Of a stretch of 64,000 nt of DNA, positions 16,590 to 26,085 are shown piece by piece. How positions within the stretch are numbered: position 1 is the first letter of the stretch; every line of letters begins with the position of its first letter. Below the pieces are notes generated by a model that saw nothing but the letters and a program-made list of their open reading frames with translations, was not told the DNA's origin and made no database searches. The DNA is from JAFEDN01 sp965651935 (GTDB taxonomy: Bacteria; Pseudomonadota; Gammaproteobacteria; Coxiellales; Coxiellaceae): positions 186,001 to 250,000 of the forward strand of contig CBFGTC010000002.1 of the NCBI GenBank assembly GCA_965651935.1. Direction: 5' to 3'. The position numbers and the translations under genes are program-made.

Positions 16590-19500
16590 TCAAGAAGATG
16601 CTTGCAGTTGGGGGGATTGCAATTTTTTCTTGGGAGATCCTGATGAATGGGGCTTGCTCTCGTCTTTCTTTCTCCACCATAAAGAAGAAGAGCAACCTAT
16701 CTTATTGATTAAAAAGACGTTTTTTTGATTTTGGAAATTCTCTGAATGACAATCAAAGTCCTCATCCTCATATTCTGAACATAATGATATTGATTTGATT
16801 TCTGAAAAGTCCGGAAAGTTCAAGCCAAATTTTTTAAACTGTTTTTGAAAATAAGCATAACGTTGTGAATCATTTAAAGAATCCCAATTAAAATAGGCAA
16901 TTCTAATTAAATTACCACCCAGTTGTTCGAATATTGTAGTATAAAATGAAGTATCTAAATCATAAATGGGTTGAGTTTTTAATGAGCTAATGGGAAGCCA
17001 AAAGTGATGCGGGCCATCTGCCTCAATAATTACATCGAATAAAACTCGGGAGCCAGTTTGATGATCAGGCTTAGAAAATGTTAAAACTAAATCCATTGAT
17101 TTAGTAAAAACTATTTTTTCTTCGTTCATTCTAATAAATTTGATTTTATTTTCAATTATATCTTTGCAAAAATATTTATAAATAAATTTAACAATGTTTT
17201 TTTGAAATTTCGAACACGTAGTTTTTGCTTTGTGTTCCAATATACTTTTTTCTAAAGTATCGAGCAATGGAGTGATATCATTATCAATGATTTTAATATT
17301 TTTAAAATAAGTTAAAGCAAAAAAACAATGCCGAACTACATTCAGTCGAAATTTATAATCTTCCACATTGCTATTAATGATTTTTTTCAGAACTTGAATA
17401 AGCAATGGTTCAAGGACTTTATTTTCTTTAATGAAATTGTAATGATTTTCTAATATGGCTAAATTATAACAAAGTTGGATGCTAGCGTCTATTTCAGTAA
17501 ATAATTCTGAGAAATTAGTGAGAGTGTTAGAAACGATATCTATTATAAATTCTTTTAAAAAACTTATTTTATGGCAGAGATTTTTAACTGATTCAATCAG
17601 CATAATCAATTTCCAGCGATTAAATATCATTAGGGTATTTCTGATATTTTTTATTAAAAAATTAAGATTTTTAATATAATCTGAATCATTGCTGTGAATT
17701 TTAAATAGACAATAGCCTTCGAATATTTTCATTAAACTCCAAAGATTGCTTCTGCTTGCATTAGATACCTGCTTTTTAATTTTGGTCATTAAGATTGATA
17801 ACTGCCCATGGAAAAAATCAATATCTTTAGCCATTTCATTTCCCATAAGTTGATGCGCAAGCTGGCCTGCATATCGAACCAATTCAGCTATATGCTGAAC
17901 TTTGATATCATCATAATTTAAACTCACTATTTCTATAAATTTATTTCTGTCTGGAATGGATAGATTTTTTATTTTAATCAAATCAGAACTGGATTCATAA
18001 CCTGCGTCAATATTTTTCGGTTCAAGAAAAACGGCAAAGTCATTTGCATATTTTTGTTTAAACAGCTCCTTATTAAAAGAAGGAGTGGCCCAAGCTGGTA
18101 TTTTTTTATCGAAAAAAAATTCCATTGAATGTAAGATTTTTTGTAAAGATCCAATATAAAATTTTTCGTCAGCGGAGTTAGTGCAATGTAAAATTTGACT
18201 ACAATAAATAAAATAACATTTATAATGTGAAAGTTCACAGCCATACTCAGCAGCATTTCTGTAATGTTCAAGTGCTCTGGACATATCATCTAAAATAAAT
18301 TCATTAATAATAGCAGCATAGAAATTTAATACTGAACGAGCAATTTTACTGTGCAGTTTTTGAAGACTTTGATATAAATCTAGACCTTCTATTTTATTAA
18401 TTTTTTTCTCTGGCGGCAGTTTATTTTTAAATACAACATCATGAGTTAATAATGGTAATAATTTCAGTTTTACATATTTAAAGCAAGCTTCAGGAATACT
18501 TTTGGCCATTGTTAATAGTTGTAACTGCCTGGACAAGTTTTCAGGTTTTTGCTCTAATAATAAAGCATATCTGTAACAAGAATAAGGATATTTAAATTTC
18601 ATGGCTTTTTCGTAGAATAGTTTGGCTTTTTCTAAGTCACGCAAATCATTATTATTTTGATATAGAAAGCCTAAATGATGCGCAGCTTGAGGTATGGTAT
18701 CCGCAGCGAGTTTATAAAGATTTATTATGTGGTCCTGCGAAATCTTAAGTTCAGGATCTTTTTCGTATTGTTGGGCGAGAGCAAAACAAACACCAGGTAT
18801 TGGATAAAGCTTTATACTTTTCTCGAATAATTCAAATGATTTATTGAAATCGATTTGTGGATTATTAGGGTTGCAATGATATTTTGCTTGAAGAACTAAT
18901 AAGCGTGATTGATCTGGTATTTCTTTAAGAACTTTTTTTGCTTCTGCGATTCTTTCTTCCACTCTGGATAAATTTCCAATATTTAATTGATATTCAATTA
19001 ATATCAAATAAGCATGTGGGTGATATTTTAGGGCCGAATTAAGATAACTGATGATTAATCCAGGCCAGGGAAACGATAATTCTCCGTATATAACTAACTG
19101 CGCCAACTTGGCTTTTATTGTTGACTGAAGTTGACTTGAACGTTGACTTAAAAAGGGTAGTTCTTCAAATATCAAAATTTTCATTTTTTCATAATTTTTT
19201 TTATTTTCTAGAGTTTTTAACATGGTAAAATAGAAAAATTCATACATGAAAGTCCGTTCATTTTTTGGGGAATCCAAATTTTCTTTAAAATCCGTTTCTG
19301 CTACTAATATTTGATGATGTTTAATAAATTCCATGAAATTAGCCGATTCTAAAGCTTCGTCAATATTTAGGTGAAGCCGGCACAAAGTACGATAACAGAA
19401 TACGTAAGCTACATCAAAATTTATTCCAGGTATTGACGTGTTTTTCTTAGCATTTGAATCCATTTTCGTTAAAATTTCTGAGCATAATAATTCGCATTTT

Positions 19501-19598
19501 TTATATTCCGCCTTTTCATATTTTGATTTTATTTGAAATATTTTTGTTTCAAAGTCAAACAATTTCCTTGATACTTTTTCTTTGTTCGTTTTACTCAT
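16590..19598 (-). CDS. Sel1/TPR-repeat protein with C-terminal RAP domain
   Basis: 1002 residues from the ATG at 19598; a GTG four codons upstream is also possible. Residues up to about 420 carry TPR/Sel1-like repeats, for example IPQAAHHLGFLYQNNNDLRD followed by EKAKLFYEKAMK. The middle is helical. Near residues 850-935 the sequence FDVIIEADGPHHFWLP, then GGNLIRIAYFNWDSLNDSQR and YAYFQKQFKKFG, matches the RAP domain: an acidic residue before D-G-P-x-H, then a strand and the W-x-x-L-x-x-x-x-[RK]-x-x-Y end. RAP domains are mainly eukaryotic and occur in organellar RNA-processing proteins; they are rare in bacteria. The tail is basic and Ser-rich with KKK. Likely a host-directed effector; the function is inferred. 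Confidence 0.65.
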   Translation of the reverse strand: MSKTNKEKVSRKLFDFETKIFQIKSKYEKAEYKKCELLCSEILTKMDSNAKKNTSIPGINFDVAYVFCYRTLCRLHLNIDEALESANFMEFIKHHQILVAETDFKENLDSPKNERTFMYEFFYFTMLKTLENKKNYEKMKILIFEELPFLSQRSSQLQSTIKAKLAQLVIYGELSFPWPGLIISYLNSALKYHPHAYLILIEYQLNIGNLSRVEERIAEAKKVLKEIPDQSRLLVLQAKYHCNPNNPQIDFNKSFELFEKSIKLYPIPGVCFALAQQYEKDPELKISQDHIINLYKLAADTIPQAAHHLGFLYQNNNDLRDLEKAKLFYEKAMKFKYPYSCYRYALLLEQKPENLSRQLQLLTMAKSIPEACFKYVKLKLLPLLTHDVVFKNKLPPEKKINKIEGLDLYQSLQKLHSKIARSVLNFYAAIINEFILDDMSRALEHYRNAAEYGCELSHYKCYFIYCSQILHCTNSADEKFYIGSLQKILHSMEFFFDKKIPAWATPSFNKELFKQKYANDFAVFLEPKNIDAGYESSSDLIKIKNLSIPDRNKFIEIVSLNYDDIKVQHIAELVRYAGQLAHQLMGNEMAKDIDFFHGQLSILMTKIKKQVSNASRSNLWSLMKIFEGYCLFKIHSNDSDYIKNLNFLIKNIRNTLMIFNRWKLIMLIESVKNLCHKISFLKEFIIDIVSNTLTNFSELFTEIDASIQLCYNLAILENHYNFIKENKVLEPLLIQVLKKIINSNVEDYKFRLNVVRHCFFALTYFKNIKIIDNDITPLLDTLEKSILEHKAKTTCSKFQKNIVKFIYKYFCKDIIENKIKFIRMNEEKIVFTKSMDLVLTFSKPDHQTGSRVLFDVIIEADGPHHFWLPISSLKTQPIYDLDTSFYTTIFEQLGGNLIRIAYFNWDSLNDSQRYAYFQKQFKKFGLNFPDFSEIKSISLCSEYEDEDFDCHSENFQNQKNVFLINKIGCSSSLWWRKKDESKPHSSGSPKKKLQSPQLQASS

Positions 19599-19736
19599 AA
19601 AAATGCTCACTATTATATTATGATTTTGAAAAATTTTGAGATAGTACTATAACATGTGTTTAATAGGTAGTCTAAATTTTGGTATACCAATAACTTCCCG
19701 TCTGAACTGGAATAGCTGAAGGGTATTCTGTTAGGC

Positions 19737-19765
19737 TTGCAAAATCTAAAAATATAAACGATAAT
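19737..19765 (+). promoter_or_regulatory. Sigma-70-like promoter of the iron-uptake operon
   Basis: TTGCAA at 19737-19742 and GATAAT at 19760-19765 are separated by 17 bases, the ideal spacing. The operon's first ATG is at 19803. The -10 element overlaps a Fur box. Confidence 0.6.
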
Positions 19766-19778
19766 GAAAATCATTCTC
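19760..19778 (+). promoter_or_regulatory. Fur box
   Basis: GATAATGAAAATCATTCTC matches the 19-bp Fur consensus GATAATGATAATCATTATC at 17 positions. It overlaps the -10 of the promoter, so Fur with iron bound should block transcription of the P19/Ftr1 operon. Confidence 0.8.
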
Positions 19779-19802
19779 AACTAAATCTTTGGGTAAAATT
19801 AA

Positions 19803-20453
19803 ATGAAAAAGTTTATCGCAATTTTAGCCGGTTTAAGTTTTTCTACTTGTATCTTTGCGGCTGAGACCCCCTTATGTATTCTACCCAATGTTAAAATGGA
19901 TTCTTCACCCGAAACCCCTGATCCAGGCTGTATGATAATCATAAATAATGCAAAAAAATTGGCTGAGTCACTTAAATTTTCTGTTGATTGGATCAATTCG
20001 ACCGCGCTCCCGGCGCAATTGAGTGTGGGTGCGGTATATTTGCAACCCATCACCATGGCCCCGGCAGGGATGATGCGGCCCCGAAACCAGTCTGACATCC
20101 ATTTAGAGCTGGATATTCATGCAAAACAAAATTTTAAAGCTCGAGGCTTTGCACCCGGCGATTGGCTGCCTAACGCTGAAATCACCTATCATATTCAGAA
20201 AATTGGCGAATTTAAAATAATCAATGGAGAATTGATGACCATGGTGGCTTCCGATGGTGCGCATTACGGCGATAATGTCAAATTGTCTGGTCCCGGCTTC
20301 TACCTAGTGACCTTTGAAGCACATAACAATCCTCATTTTGGCTGGCATGTAGATACAGATAGCAAAATTTTAGGAACTGAATACGTTAATTGGAACTTTA
20401 AACAAACCTACTTAATGAAATGGGCCGGGGTGGGTAAATTAGGTGGTTATTAG
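19803..20453 (+). CDS. Periplasmic iron-binding protein, P19/Tp34 family (FtrA-like)
   Basis: 216 residues with a signal peptide (MKKFIAILAGLSFSTCIFA). The mature protein matches the P19/Tp34 family of periplasmic Fe/Cu-binding proteins: SVGAVYLQPITMAP, the Met-Met-Arg-Pro stretch, SDIHLELDIHA, a segment GDWLPNAEITYHI and the late HFGWHVDTD. The conserved Met and His residues that bind copper and iron in this family are present. P19 delivers ferrous iron together with an Ftr1 permease. The gene is first in a three-gene operon; its TAG shares bases with the GTG start of the permease gene. A promoter and Fur box lie directly upstream. It corresponds to FtrA in the Brucella/Bordetella FtrABCD system. 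Confidence 0.85.
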   Translation: MKKFIAILAGLSFSTCIFAAETPLCILPNVKMDSSPETPDPGCMIIINNAKKLAESLKFSVDWINSTALPAQLSVGAVYLQPITMAPAGMMRPRNQSDIHLELDIHAKQNFKARGFAPGDWLPNAEITYHIQKIGEFKIINGELMTMVASDGAHYGDNVKLSGPGFYLVTFEAHNNPHFGWHVDTDSKILGTEYVNWNFKQTYLMKWAGVGKLGGY

Positions 20454-21697
20454 TGTTAAAACTGAATCCATTAAAACAATTTCTTTTTATTATTTTAATT
20501 TTAACGCTAAAGTCCGCGTTTGCCGGTACAAGTGAGCCCTTAGTTGTGAATGCCACTGTCACCGCGACTCAAATTGAGTTCACCCCCAATGTTATCCCTG
20601 AAAATGTCCCCTTTGTTATTCATATTATTAATAAAGCTGGCGCACCAATTGAATTGGAGAATTCAGATACTTCAGTGGAAGTTTATCCTAATGTCGACAA
20701 GACTTTCAAAGTTGGATTGACTGCTGGAAAATACATGTTTTTTAATGATTTTAATGCGCATACTCAAAGCGCGATCTTAACAGTCCAAGCGCGTGGCTAC
20801 ACCCAAAGTGGGGTGGTCCCAGTCTCCATTGTTGAGCAGCAAAAGACCGCAAATTTAAATGTTTCTGGAATTTTATTTATTGTATGGAGAGAAAGCGTCG
20901 AAGCTTTGTTGGTGGTAGGCATCGTCTATAGTTGGCTTAACTTAACTCCAAAACCGCAACGCCGCTCAGGTTTAATCTGTTTATGGTTGGGTATGCTGAT
21001 TGGATTATTCTGCGCTATTGTACTGAGTTATTTATTAATTACGCTGAATCATATTTTAGCTCCAGACACCGCTAATATATTTCAAGCAGGAATGACTTTT
21101 GTCGCGGCGGTCATGATTGTCTACATGGTGAAATGGATGCGTATTAATGGTAGAAAACTTAAAGCGGACATGCAGCAATCTTTGGAAAAAAGCAGCTCGA
21201 TTTTTTGGCGTAATATTTCCATTTTAACCGTAGTGGCGGTCGCTGTCGCCAGAGAAGCGAGTGAAGCAAGCATTTTCATTTACGCTTTAGGGTTTGGTAA
21301 TCAAAGCCACTTTTCTTTCCAAATGCTAGGCATTTTGGGATTGGGGATTTTATTAGCTGTGGCTACTATCGCCTTACTGCAATGGGGAAATAAAATAATT
21401 TCTTGGCGCTTTTTCTTTAAAGTTACAGAAATATTACTATTATTGTTAGGGGGAGGTTTGTTGTTAAATGGAATTGATAGACTGATTGTATCCGGTATTT
21501 TAAACCCCTTGCATAGTAAAATATGGGACACTTCATTCTTGATCAGCGACGGAGGTTTTTTAGCGCCATTATTATCGAGTTTTCTCGGTTATCGAGCCAT
21601 GCCGTCTTTAATGTGCGTTATCAGTTATATAATTTATTGGATAGTCATTTATTGGGTATTAAAAAATAAAAAAAGGGTGCTACCTCATGCCACGTGA
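20453..21697 (+). CDS. Cupredoxin-Ftr1 iron permease fusion (FtrB-FtrC-like)
   Basis: 414 residues from GTG. After a signal sequence, residues 30-115 form a cupredoxin-like domain (ATQIEFTPNVIPENVPFVIH; also TAGKYMFFNDF) of the EfeO/FtrB type without visible type-1 copper Cys. Residues 140-405 are an Ftr1-type permease with seven helices and both R-E-x-x-E iron-binding motifs: RESVE (146-150) and REASE (267-271). In FtrABCD systems the cupredoxin FtrB and permease FtrC are separate proteins; here they are fused. The product should move iron across the inner membrane after oxidation on the periplasmic side. It overlaps the downstream gene by 11 bases, so translation is probably coupled. Confidence 0.85.
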   Translation: MLKLNPLKQFLFIILILTLKSAFAGTSEPLVVNATVTATQIEFTPNVIPENVPFVIHIINKAGAPIELENSDTSVEVYPNVDKTFKVGLTAGKYMFFNDFNAHTQSAILTVQARGYTQSGVVPVSIVEQQKTANLNVSGILFIVWRESVEALLVVGIVYSWLNLTPKPQRRSGLICLWLGMLIGLFCAIVLSYLLITLNHILAPDTANIFQAGMTFVAAVMIVYMVKWMRINGRKLKADMQQSLEKSSSIFWRNISILTVVAVAVAREASEASIFIYALGFGNQSHFSFQMLGILGLGILLAVATIALLQWGNKIISWRFFFKVTEILLLLLGGGLLLNGIDRLIVSGILNPLHSKIWDTSFLISDGGFLAPLLSSFLGYRAMPSLMCVISYIIYWIVIYWVLKNKKRVLPHAT

Positions 21698-23099
21698 TTT
21701 TGCTCAAGTGGGAAATTGGCTAGCACGACACCAAAAATGGATATGGGGTCTGCAATGGATTATTATTGCCATTTACATGGCTCTCATGTTTATTCCCATT
21801 TTTCTGCCGCTTCCTGATGAGTCAGCCACTTTATTTCATCATTTTACGGTTTTTGCTGGCTTTCTCTTTTGGGGAATTTGGTGGCCATTTGTCTTGGTCA
21901 GTATTATTTTATTTGGCCGAGTCTGGTGTGGGGTGCTGTGTCCAGAAGGGGCTTTGTCTGAATTTGCTAATCGATTTGGCTGCGGAAGAGCAATCCCGAA
22001 ATGGATGCGCTGGGGTGGTTGGCCGTTTGTGGCGTTTGGCATCACGACTATTTATGGGCAAATGACAAGCGTTTATCAATATCCAAAACCGGTTTTACTC
22101 ATTCTGGGTGGATCGACATTGGCTGCAATGCTAGTCGGTTTTCTCTATGGCAAATCGAGCAGGGTATGGTGTAAATATTTATGTCCAGTCACGGGCGTAT
22201 TTAAATTATTGGCAAAATTAGCTCCTTGGCGCTATCAACCTCATCTGGGAGATTGGAGTCAGGAGCAATGGCGCCAAGTTAAAAACATGCGCTGTCCAAC
22301 TTTATTGCCATTGGCTAAAATGACCAGCGCCAGTAATTGCTTGATGTGCGGGAAATGCGCTTTGGCCAAAAACGCGATAGAGTTAAAATTACGTTCTCCA
22401 CACCAAGAAATCGTGAATCAACCTAATGGCGCCAAACAAATCCATGATTCAATCTTAATTATATTTGGGCTATGTGGTCTAGCATCGGCGGCGTTCCAAT
22501 GGCCGAATAGTTTTTGGTTTTCACATTTTCGCGAATTACTAGAATCCTGGTTTTTAGCTCATCAAATCACTTGGGTTTTTAATTCAAATACACCTTGGTG
22601 GATATTTACGCATTATCCTGAGCGTGGGGATGTGTTTAACTGGTTGTATGGTTGTGAAATTGTTTTATATATCCTCGTCGTGGGTTTTGGTTTCGGTTTA
22701 ATATTAACAAATATAATTATGTTGGCAGTGACAAGCGTTGGAAAGTTCACGTTGAAACGGTTCAATCAACTAAGCCAAGCTCTAATACCCTTAGGTGGGA
22801 TGAATGTCTTTATTGGTTTGCTGGCTAACACGTTTAGCATTTTACAAAAATACGCTAATTTAGGTGTGCTATGGGCTAACCCTTTAAAATTTATATTACT
22901 CGGATTAGCGTCTTTATGGAGTCTCATTTTAGCGTATAAAATAATTGTGAAATTTACTAGCTCATCCATTCGCCGGATTATCAGTTTACTATTAGTGGCT
23001 ATGGGGATTGGTATTGTTAATTATTCCTGGGTTTTAATATTAGGGATTTGGTCTCTAAAAGCGGATAGCTTACCCTGGAATACACTTTGGCCTTTATAA
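21687..23099 (+). CDS. Polyferredoxin membrane protein (FtrD/NapH/YccM-like)
   Basis: 470 residues, several membrane helices. Cysteine motifs are typical of the NapH/NosR/CcoG-related polyferredoxins: WCGVLCPEGALSEF and VWCKYLCPVTGVF in membrane-proximal loops, and an iron-sulfur cluster motif MRCPT...CLMCGKCALAK that appears incomplete, since the usual last Cys-Pro is replaced by Ala-Lys after the third Cys. In FtrABCD iron uptake, FtrD is thought to take electrons during ferrous iron oxidation by FtrA/FtrB. AGGGTG precedes the ATG. It is the last gene of the operon and converges with the next gene, only three bases apart. Confidence 0.8.
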   Translation: MPRDFAQVGNWLARHQKWIWGLQWIIIAIYMALMFIPIFLPLPDESATLFHHFTVFAGFLFWGIWWPFVLVSIILFGRVWCGVLCPEGALSEFANRFGCGRAIPKWMRWGGWPFVAFGITTIYGQMTSVYQYPKPVLLILGGSTLAAMLVGFLYGKSSRVWCKYLCPVTGVFKLLAKLAPWRYQPHLGDWSQEQWRQVKNMRCPTLLPLAKMTSASNCLMCGKCALAKNAIELKLRSPHQEIVNQPNGAKQIHDSILIIFGLCGLASAAFQWPNSFWFSHFRELLESWFLAHQITWVFNSNTPWWIFTHYPERGDVFNWLYGCEIVLYILVVGFGFGLILTNIIMLAVTSVGKFTLKRFNQLSQALIPLGGMNVFIGLLANTFSILQKYANLGVLWANPLKFILLGLASLWSLILAYKIIVKFTSSSIRRIISLLLVAMGIGIVNYSWVLILGIWSLKADSLPWNTLWPL

Positions 23100-23102
23100 A
23101 TA

Positions 23103-24476
23103 TTATAATTCTAATACGCATTTTTGATAAATATTATTAAAGACATTTTGCGGATCGTATTTTTGTTTCAAAATTTGGTAATAATGCTTGTTGTAGATTT
23201 GCCAAAATTCCTCTTCCGGATAAAAAGCTTCGGAATATAGTGATTTGTGACCATTGAGCTCCACCACTTTATGTTCGATTAAACGATTATGAAATCCGGG
23301 AATACCATTACTGGGTACTGAATCCCAAAAACCAAAATCGAGATATAGTTGATCAAACTTAGTCGGAAAAAAATCATAAGCACGTGCTTTATTATAAGCT
23401 ATGTATGGGCAAATCCAAATCGGCATAATGTCAATATTTTTTGTAAAGAAATCATAAAATTTTTTGCATTGTTCAATAGGGATAAGCACATCTTGAATCA
23501 CCGTTTCCTGGAATAATTTTTTGCGTTGGTAAAAGTAATTGGCAATCCAGTTTTTATTTATAAATCGCATAATTTGCCAATATACGGTGGATTTCAATGT
23601 CCACTTTCCGAATAAAAATCTCAATAAGCGATTTTGCATTCCAAATATTTTTGAACACCAAAACCAATCTGGATCCCAGCGCCAAATAAAATCTTTCGTA
23701 GTTAGATAATCCATGGTTTTTTGTTGTATTGATTTGTAGTAAATTTGCATATAACGATAATTACTAATAAAAGAAACGTTATCGACAAATTTAGCCGTGC
23801 TGATCACAAAGTGGTTTGAATGAAAAATAACGCCTTCAATGAAGGATATATCGCCTGATTTATGTTGAGCCAAACTCCAATTTTCTATTTGTTGAAAAAA
23901 TAGTTGAGGGGTTTTAAAGTGATGGTAGGTGAGTTCCACAAAGGGCAGGGCAGGAATTAATTTCACTTTGACTTTTAAGGCATAACCTAAGGTTCCATAG
24001 GAATTTGGAAATGCATAAAATAAATCGCTATGTTCATTTTCTGCATTACATATTGCGATTTTACCATCACCGGTGAGGACTTCGAATTCGATAATACCAT
24101 CATGCACGAAACCATAGCGAAATGAAGAAGCCTCAATGCCGACTCCAGATAGAGCTCCGCCAATCGTTATCGATTTTAATTCTGGGACAACCAAGGGGAG
24201 ACAATTAAATTTTAGCGTCTCTGCCACTATCGTTTCAAAAGTGGTCATTCCTTCAATTTCTGCGGTCAAAGCGACTGGGTCTATCTCAATAACCTGATTA
24301 AAATTTTTCACGTCAATTTTATGCGAGTTTATCGCTTTATTATTTCGAAATAAATTGGAAGTGGATTTTTGCAGTCGGATCGTTGGTTGAGTAGCCGCTA
24401 TTGCTTGTAAAGCTTGTATAAGTTTATTTTTTTTATTTAGATACGCTTTATGTTTGTCCAAAATACCCTGATCCAT
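23103..24476 (-). CDS. FAD-dependent oxidoreductase, delta(24)-sterol-reductase-like
   Basis: 457 residues, soluble. The N-terminal half is a PCMH-type FAD-binding domain: IRLQKSTSNLFR, the strand VIEIDPVALTAEIEGMTTFE, and SITIGGALSGVGIEASSFRY, the FAD-contacting stretch typical of DHCR24/alditol-oxidase-like enzymes. Then GFVHDGIIEFEVLTGDG and YGTLGYALKVKVKLIP complete the domain. The C-terminal half matches the DHCR24-like cap. Related enzymes reduce sterol side chains in eukaryotes; bacterial versions are often annotated as FAD-binding proteins of unknown substrate. The length fits the family. An origin from a eukaryote-like pool is possible but not shown here. Confidence 0.75.
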   Translation of the reverse strand: MDQGILDKHKAYLNKKNKLIQALQAIAATQPTIRLQKSTSNLFRNNKAINSHKIDVKNFNQVIEIDPVALTAEIEGMTTFETIVAETLKFNCLPLVVPELKSITIGGALSGVGIEASSFRYGFVHDGIIEFEVLTGDGKIAICNAENEHSDLFYAFPNSYGTLGYALKVKVKLIPALPFVELTYHHFKTPQLFFQQIENWSLAQHKSGDISFIEGVIFHSNHFVISTAKFVDNVSFISNYRYMQIYYKSIQQKTMDYLTTKDFIWRWDPDWFWCSKIFGMQNRLLRFLFGKWTLKSTVYWQIMRFINKNWIANYFYQRKKLFQETVIQDVLIPIEQCKKFYDFFTKNIDIMPIWICPYIAYNKARAYDFFPTKFDQLYLDFGFWDSVPSNGIPGFHNRLIEHKVVELNGHKSLYSEAFYPEEEFWQIYNKHYYQILKQKYDPQNVFNNIYQKCVLEL

Positions 24477-24585
24477 AGTATAGACTCCTCGTGCGCGTCA
24501 AAATTAGAATACAAATGCGATGAGTAGATTGTCGAAGGAGAGAATCTCGTCTCCCCTCTGACTGACCCTGCGAGCCTCGAAACAA

Positions 24586-25428
24586 TTAAGAAATGATATC
24601 GTTTCTGTGCTTTTCTATATGGTGTCGATTGCCGATAACGCCTATCGCTCCACCGATTATAGCCGCAATAGCAGATAATAAAAACGAAATAAAAGTAGCA
24701 ATGGCGATTCCGCCAATAATATTGCCTGCTTTATCTGAAGCATCCGCTGCTTTTTGTTTCATATCGTTATATGATTTTTCAACATCATTAATTTTCTGTT
24801 CAATTTCTTGGGCACTGAGCGTAGTATTAGTACTTACGATATTAATGATATTTTGTCTGGCTGCATTTTTTTCGTCAACGTTCTCAGTACTGGCATAGGT
24901 GATCACCGGATCCTTGAGTTCACCTAAAAATTCATCCTTATCAACACCCGGCTTTAATTTCGAATTAATGGCGGATATGCCAGTATTTTTAGCTAAATCT
25001 TTTTGATCAACTGCCACTTTACCTATGGTGTTAAGACCTTGTCCTATTAGTCCCGAGGCGCCGCTAATAATGGCGCCAGTAGTGGTTGCCATAAAAAATA
25101 GAGTGATCAATGAGGCCAATCCCCAAGTCAAAAAACCTTGTAAAATACCTGATTTTCGCTTAATTCTGCCTGATGAGAAAGAAGCAATCCAGCCTCCGAC
25201 AAATAAAGAAATAATACTGGCAATGATAAGCCAGATAACTGAACCGATGCCTAAGCCCTTAATTTCCTCTACATTCGGTGTATAAGACACGAGTCCTATT
25301 CCTGCACCCAGTAAATTCAGTAAAGCTTCTAATACTAGTGCGCTAATGACCCCCGCAACAATCCCAGTCCACGAAATTCTTTTGTGAGGCCAACAGCAAC
25401 GTTCATTTGAAGACACATTGGTATGCAT
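24586..25428 (-). CDS. Membrane protein of unknown function
   Basis: 280 residues with a strong ribosome binding site (TAGGAGGCGTT before ATG). Four or five membrane helices: WTGIVAGVISALVLEALLNL near 20-45, SVIWLIIASIISLFVGGWIA near 62-83, a Gly/Ala-rich helix near 98-125, and a C-terminal pair near 235-268. A soluble acidic loop (about 135-230) contains TLSAQEIEQKINDVEKSYN and may form a coiled coil. The N-terminal WxGIxAGxxxAL and Gly-rich FxGGWIA pattern occurs in YrzE-like bacterial membrane proteins without known function. It stands alone, 109 bases upstream of the sterol-reductase-like gene on the same strand. Confidence 0.55.
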   Translation of the reverse strand: MHTNVSSNERCCWPHKRISWTGIVAGVISALVLEALLNLLGAGIGLVSYTPNVEEIKGLGIGSVIWLIIASIISLFVGGWIASFSSGRIKRKSGILQGFLTWGLASLITLFFMATTTGAIISGASGLIGQGLNTIGKVAVDQKDLAKNTGISAINSKLKPGVDKDEFLGELKDPVITYASTENVDEKNAARQNIINIVSTNTTLSAQEIEQKINDVEKSYNDMKQKAADASDKAGNIIGGIAIATFISFLLSAIAAIIGGAIGVIGNRHHIEKHRNDIIS

Positions 25429-25704
25429 AACGCCTCCTAATAATAATTTTTAAGCATAAGTGAATTATAGGAGATAAATTGGCACATAAAGGAAAATGTA
25501 AATATTAATCACTTTATAATTTTGTATGAATTTTTAATAATTTTATGAAGTGACAGCAAACCTTTATTCTAGTTATGCTTCCTCCAATAATGGCCACATC
25601 TACCTCAATGCCGTGTTCTAAAGAAGAGTAGTTTTTAGAAATTTGATTATTTTTAAAAGCGGTATATTAAAATTACCCATGAAAGTCTTCATTGCGAATC
25701 GATA

Positions 25705-25947
25705 TCAAATAAAAAATAGCATATAAAAACTGATTATTCTATTGATGCTCTTTTGTGTCAGGGTAAAATGCCACCCTGGTCCAAAAAGTATAATTAATAA
25801 GGTAACTAATGACGTAATCATCAATAATATTAAAGCGACTTGATAACCTTTTAGGAAACTGTATTGAAAATAACAGGTGGGAATTTCTAATCCGGCAATG
25901 CCAATGCCAAGTAGTCCAAGCCATTTTGAATGTTTTTGAGTTAACAT
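25705..25947 (-). CDS. Small two-helix membrane protein
   Basis: 80 residues from the ATG at 25947, chosen because AGGA lies six bases upstream; a longer form from 25974 has no better site. Two or three hydrophobic segments (WLGLLGIGIAGLEIP and VALILLMITSLVTLLIILFG) suggest an inner-membrane protein. No family is recognised and no partner gene is apparent. It lies between two unrelated minus-strand genes. Confidence 0.4.
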   Translation of the reverse strand: MLTQKHSKWLGLLGIGIAGLEIPTCYFQYSFLKGYQVALILLMITSLVTLLIILFGPGWHFTLTQKSINRIISFYMLFFI

Positions 25948-26036
25948 TAGGGTTCCTATGTAATAAAAGCACATTATAATATGGTATAAGTGCAGGAGGT
26001 TTAGAATATTATAATGAATTTTAGATATGTAAGGAA

Positions 26037-26060
26037 CCTCCCGGCGGAAATGCCGGGAGG
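26037..26060 (-). terminator. Intrinsic terminator
   Basis: Perfect 9-bp GC-rich arms (CCTCCCGGC and its complement) with a 6-nt loop, 26 bases beyond the stop of the minus-strand gene at 26086. On that strand the hairpin is followed by a partly T-rich stretch (TTCCTTACAT). Confidence 0.6.
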
Positions 26061-26085
26061 TAGTGAGATAAAGTTTTACGGGCTG

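Noticed and set aside
24536..24560. Hairpin after the membrane-protein gene as a strong terminator
   Set aside because: The arms (GGAGA/TCTCC) are short and imperfect, and there is no T-tract.
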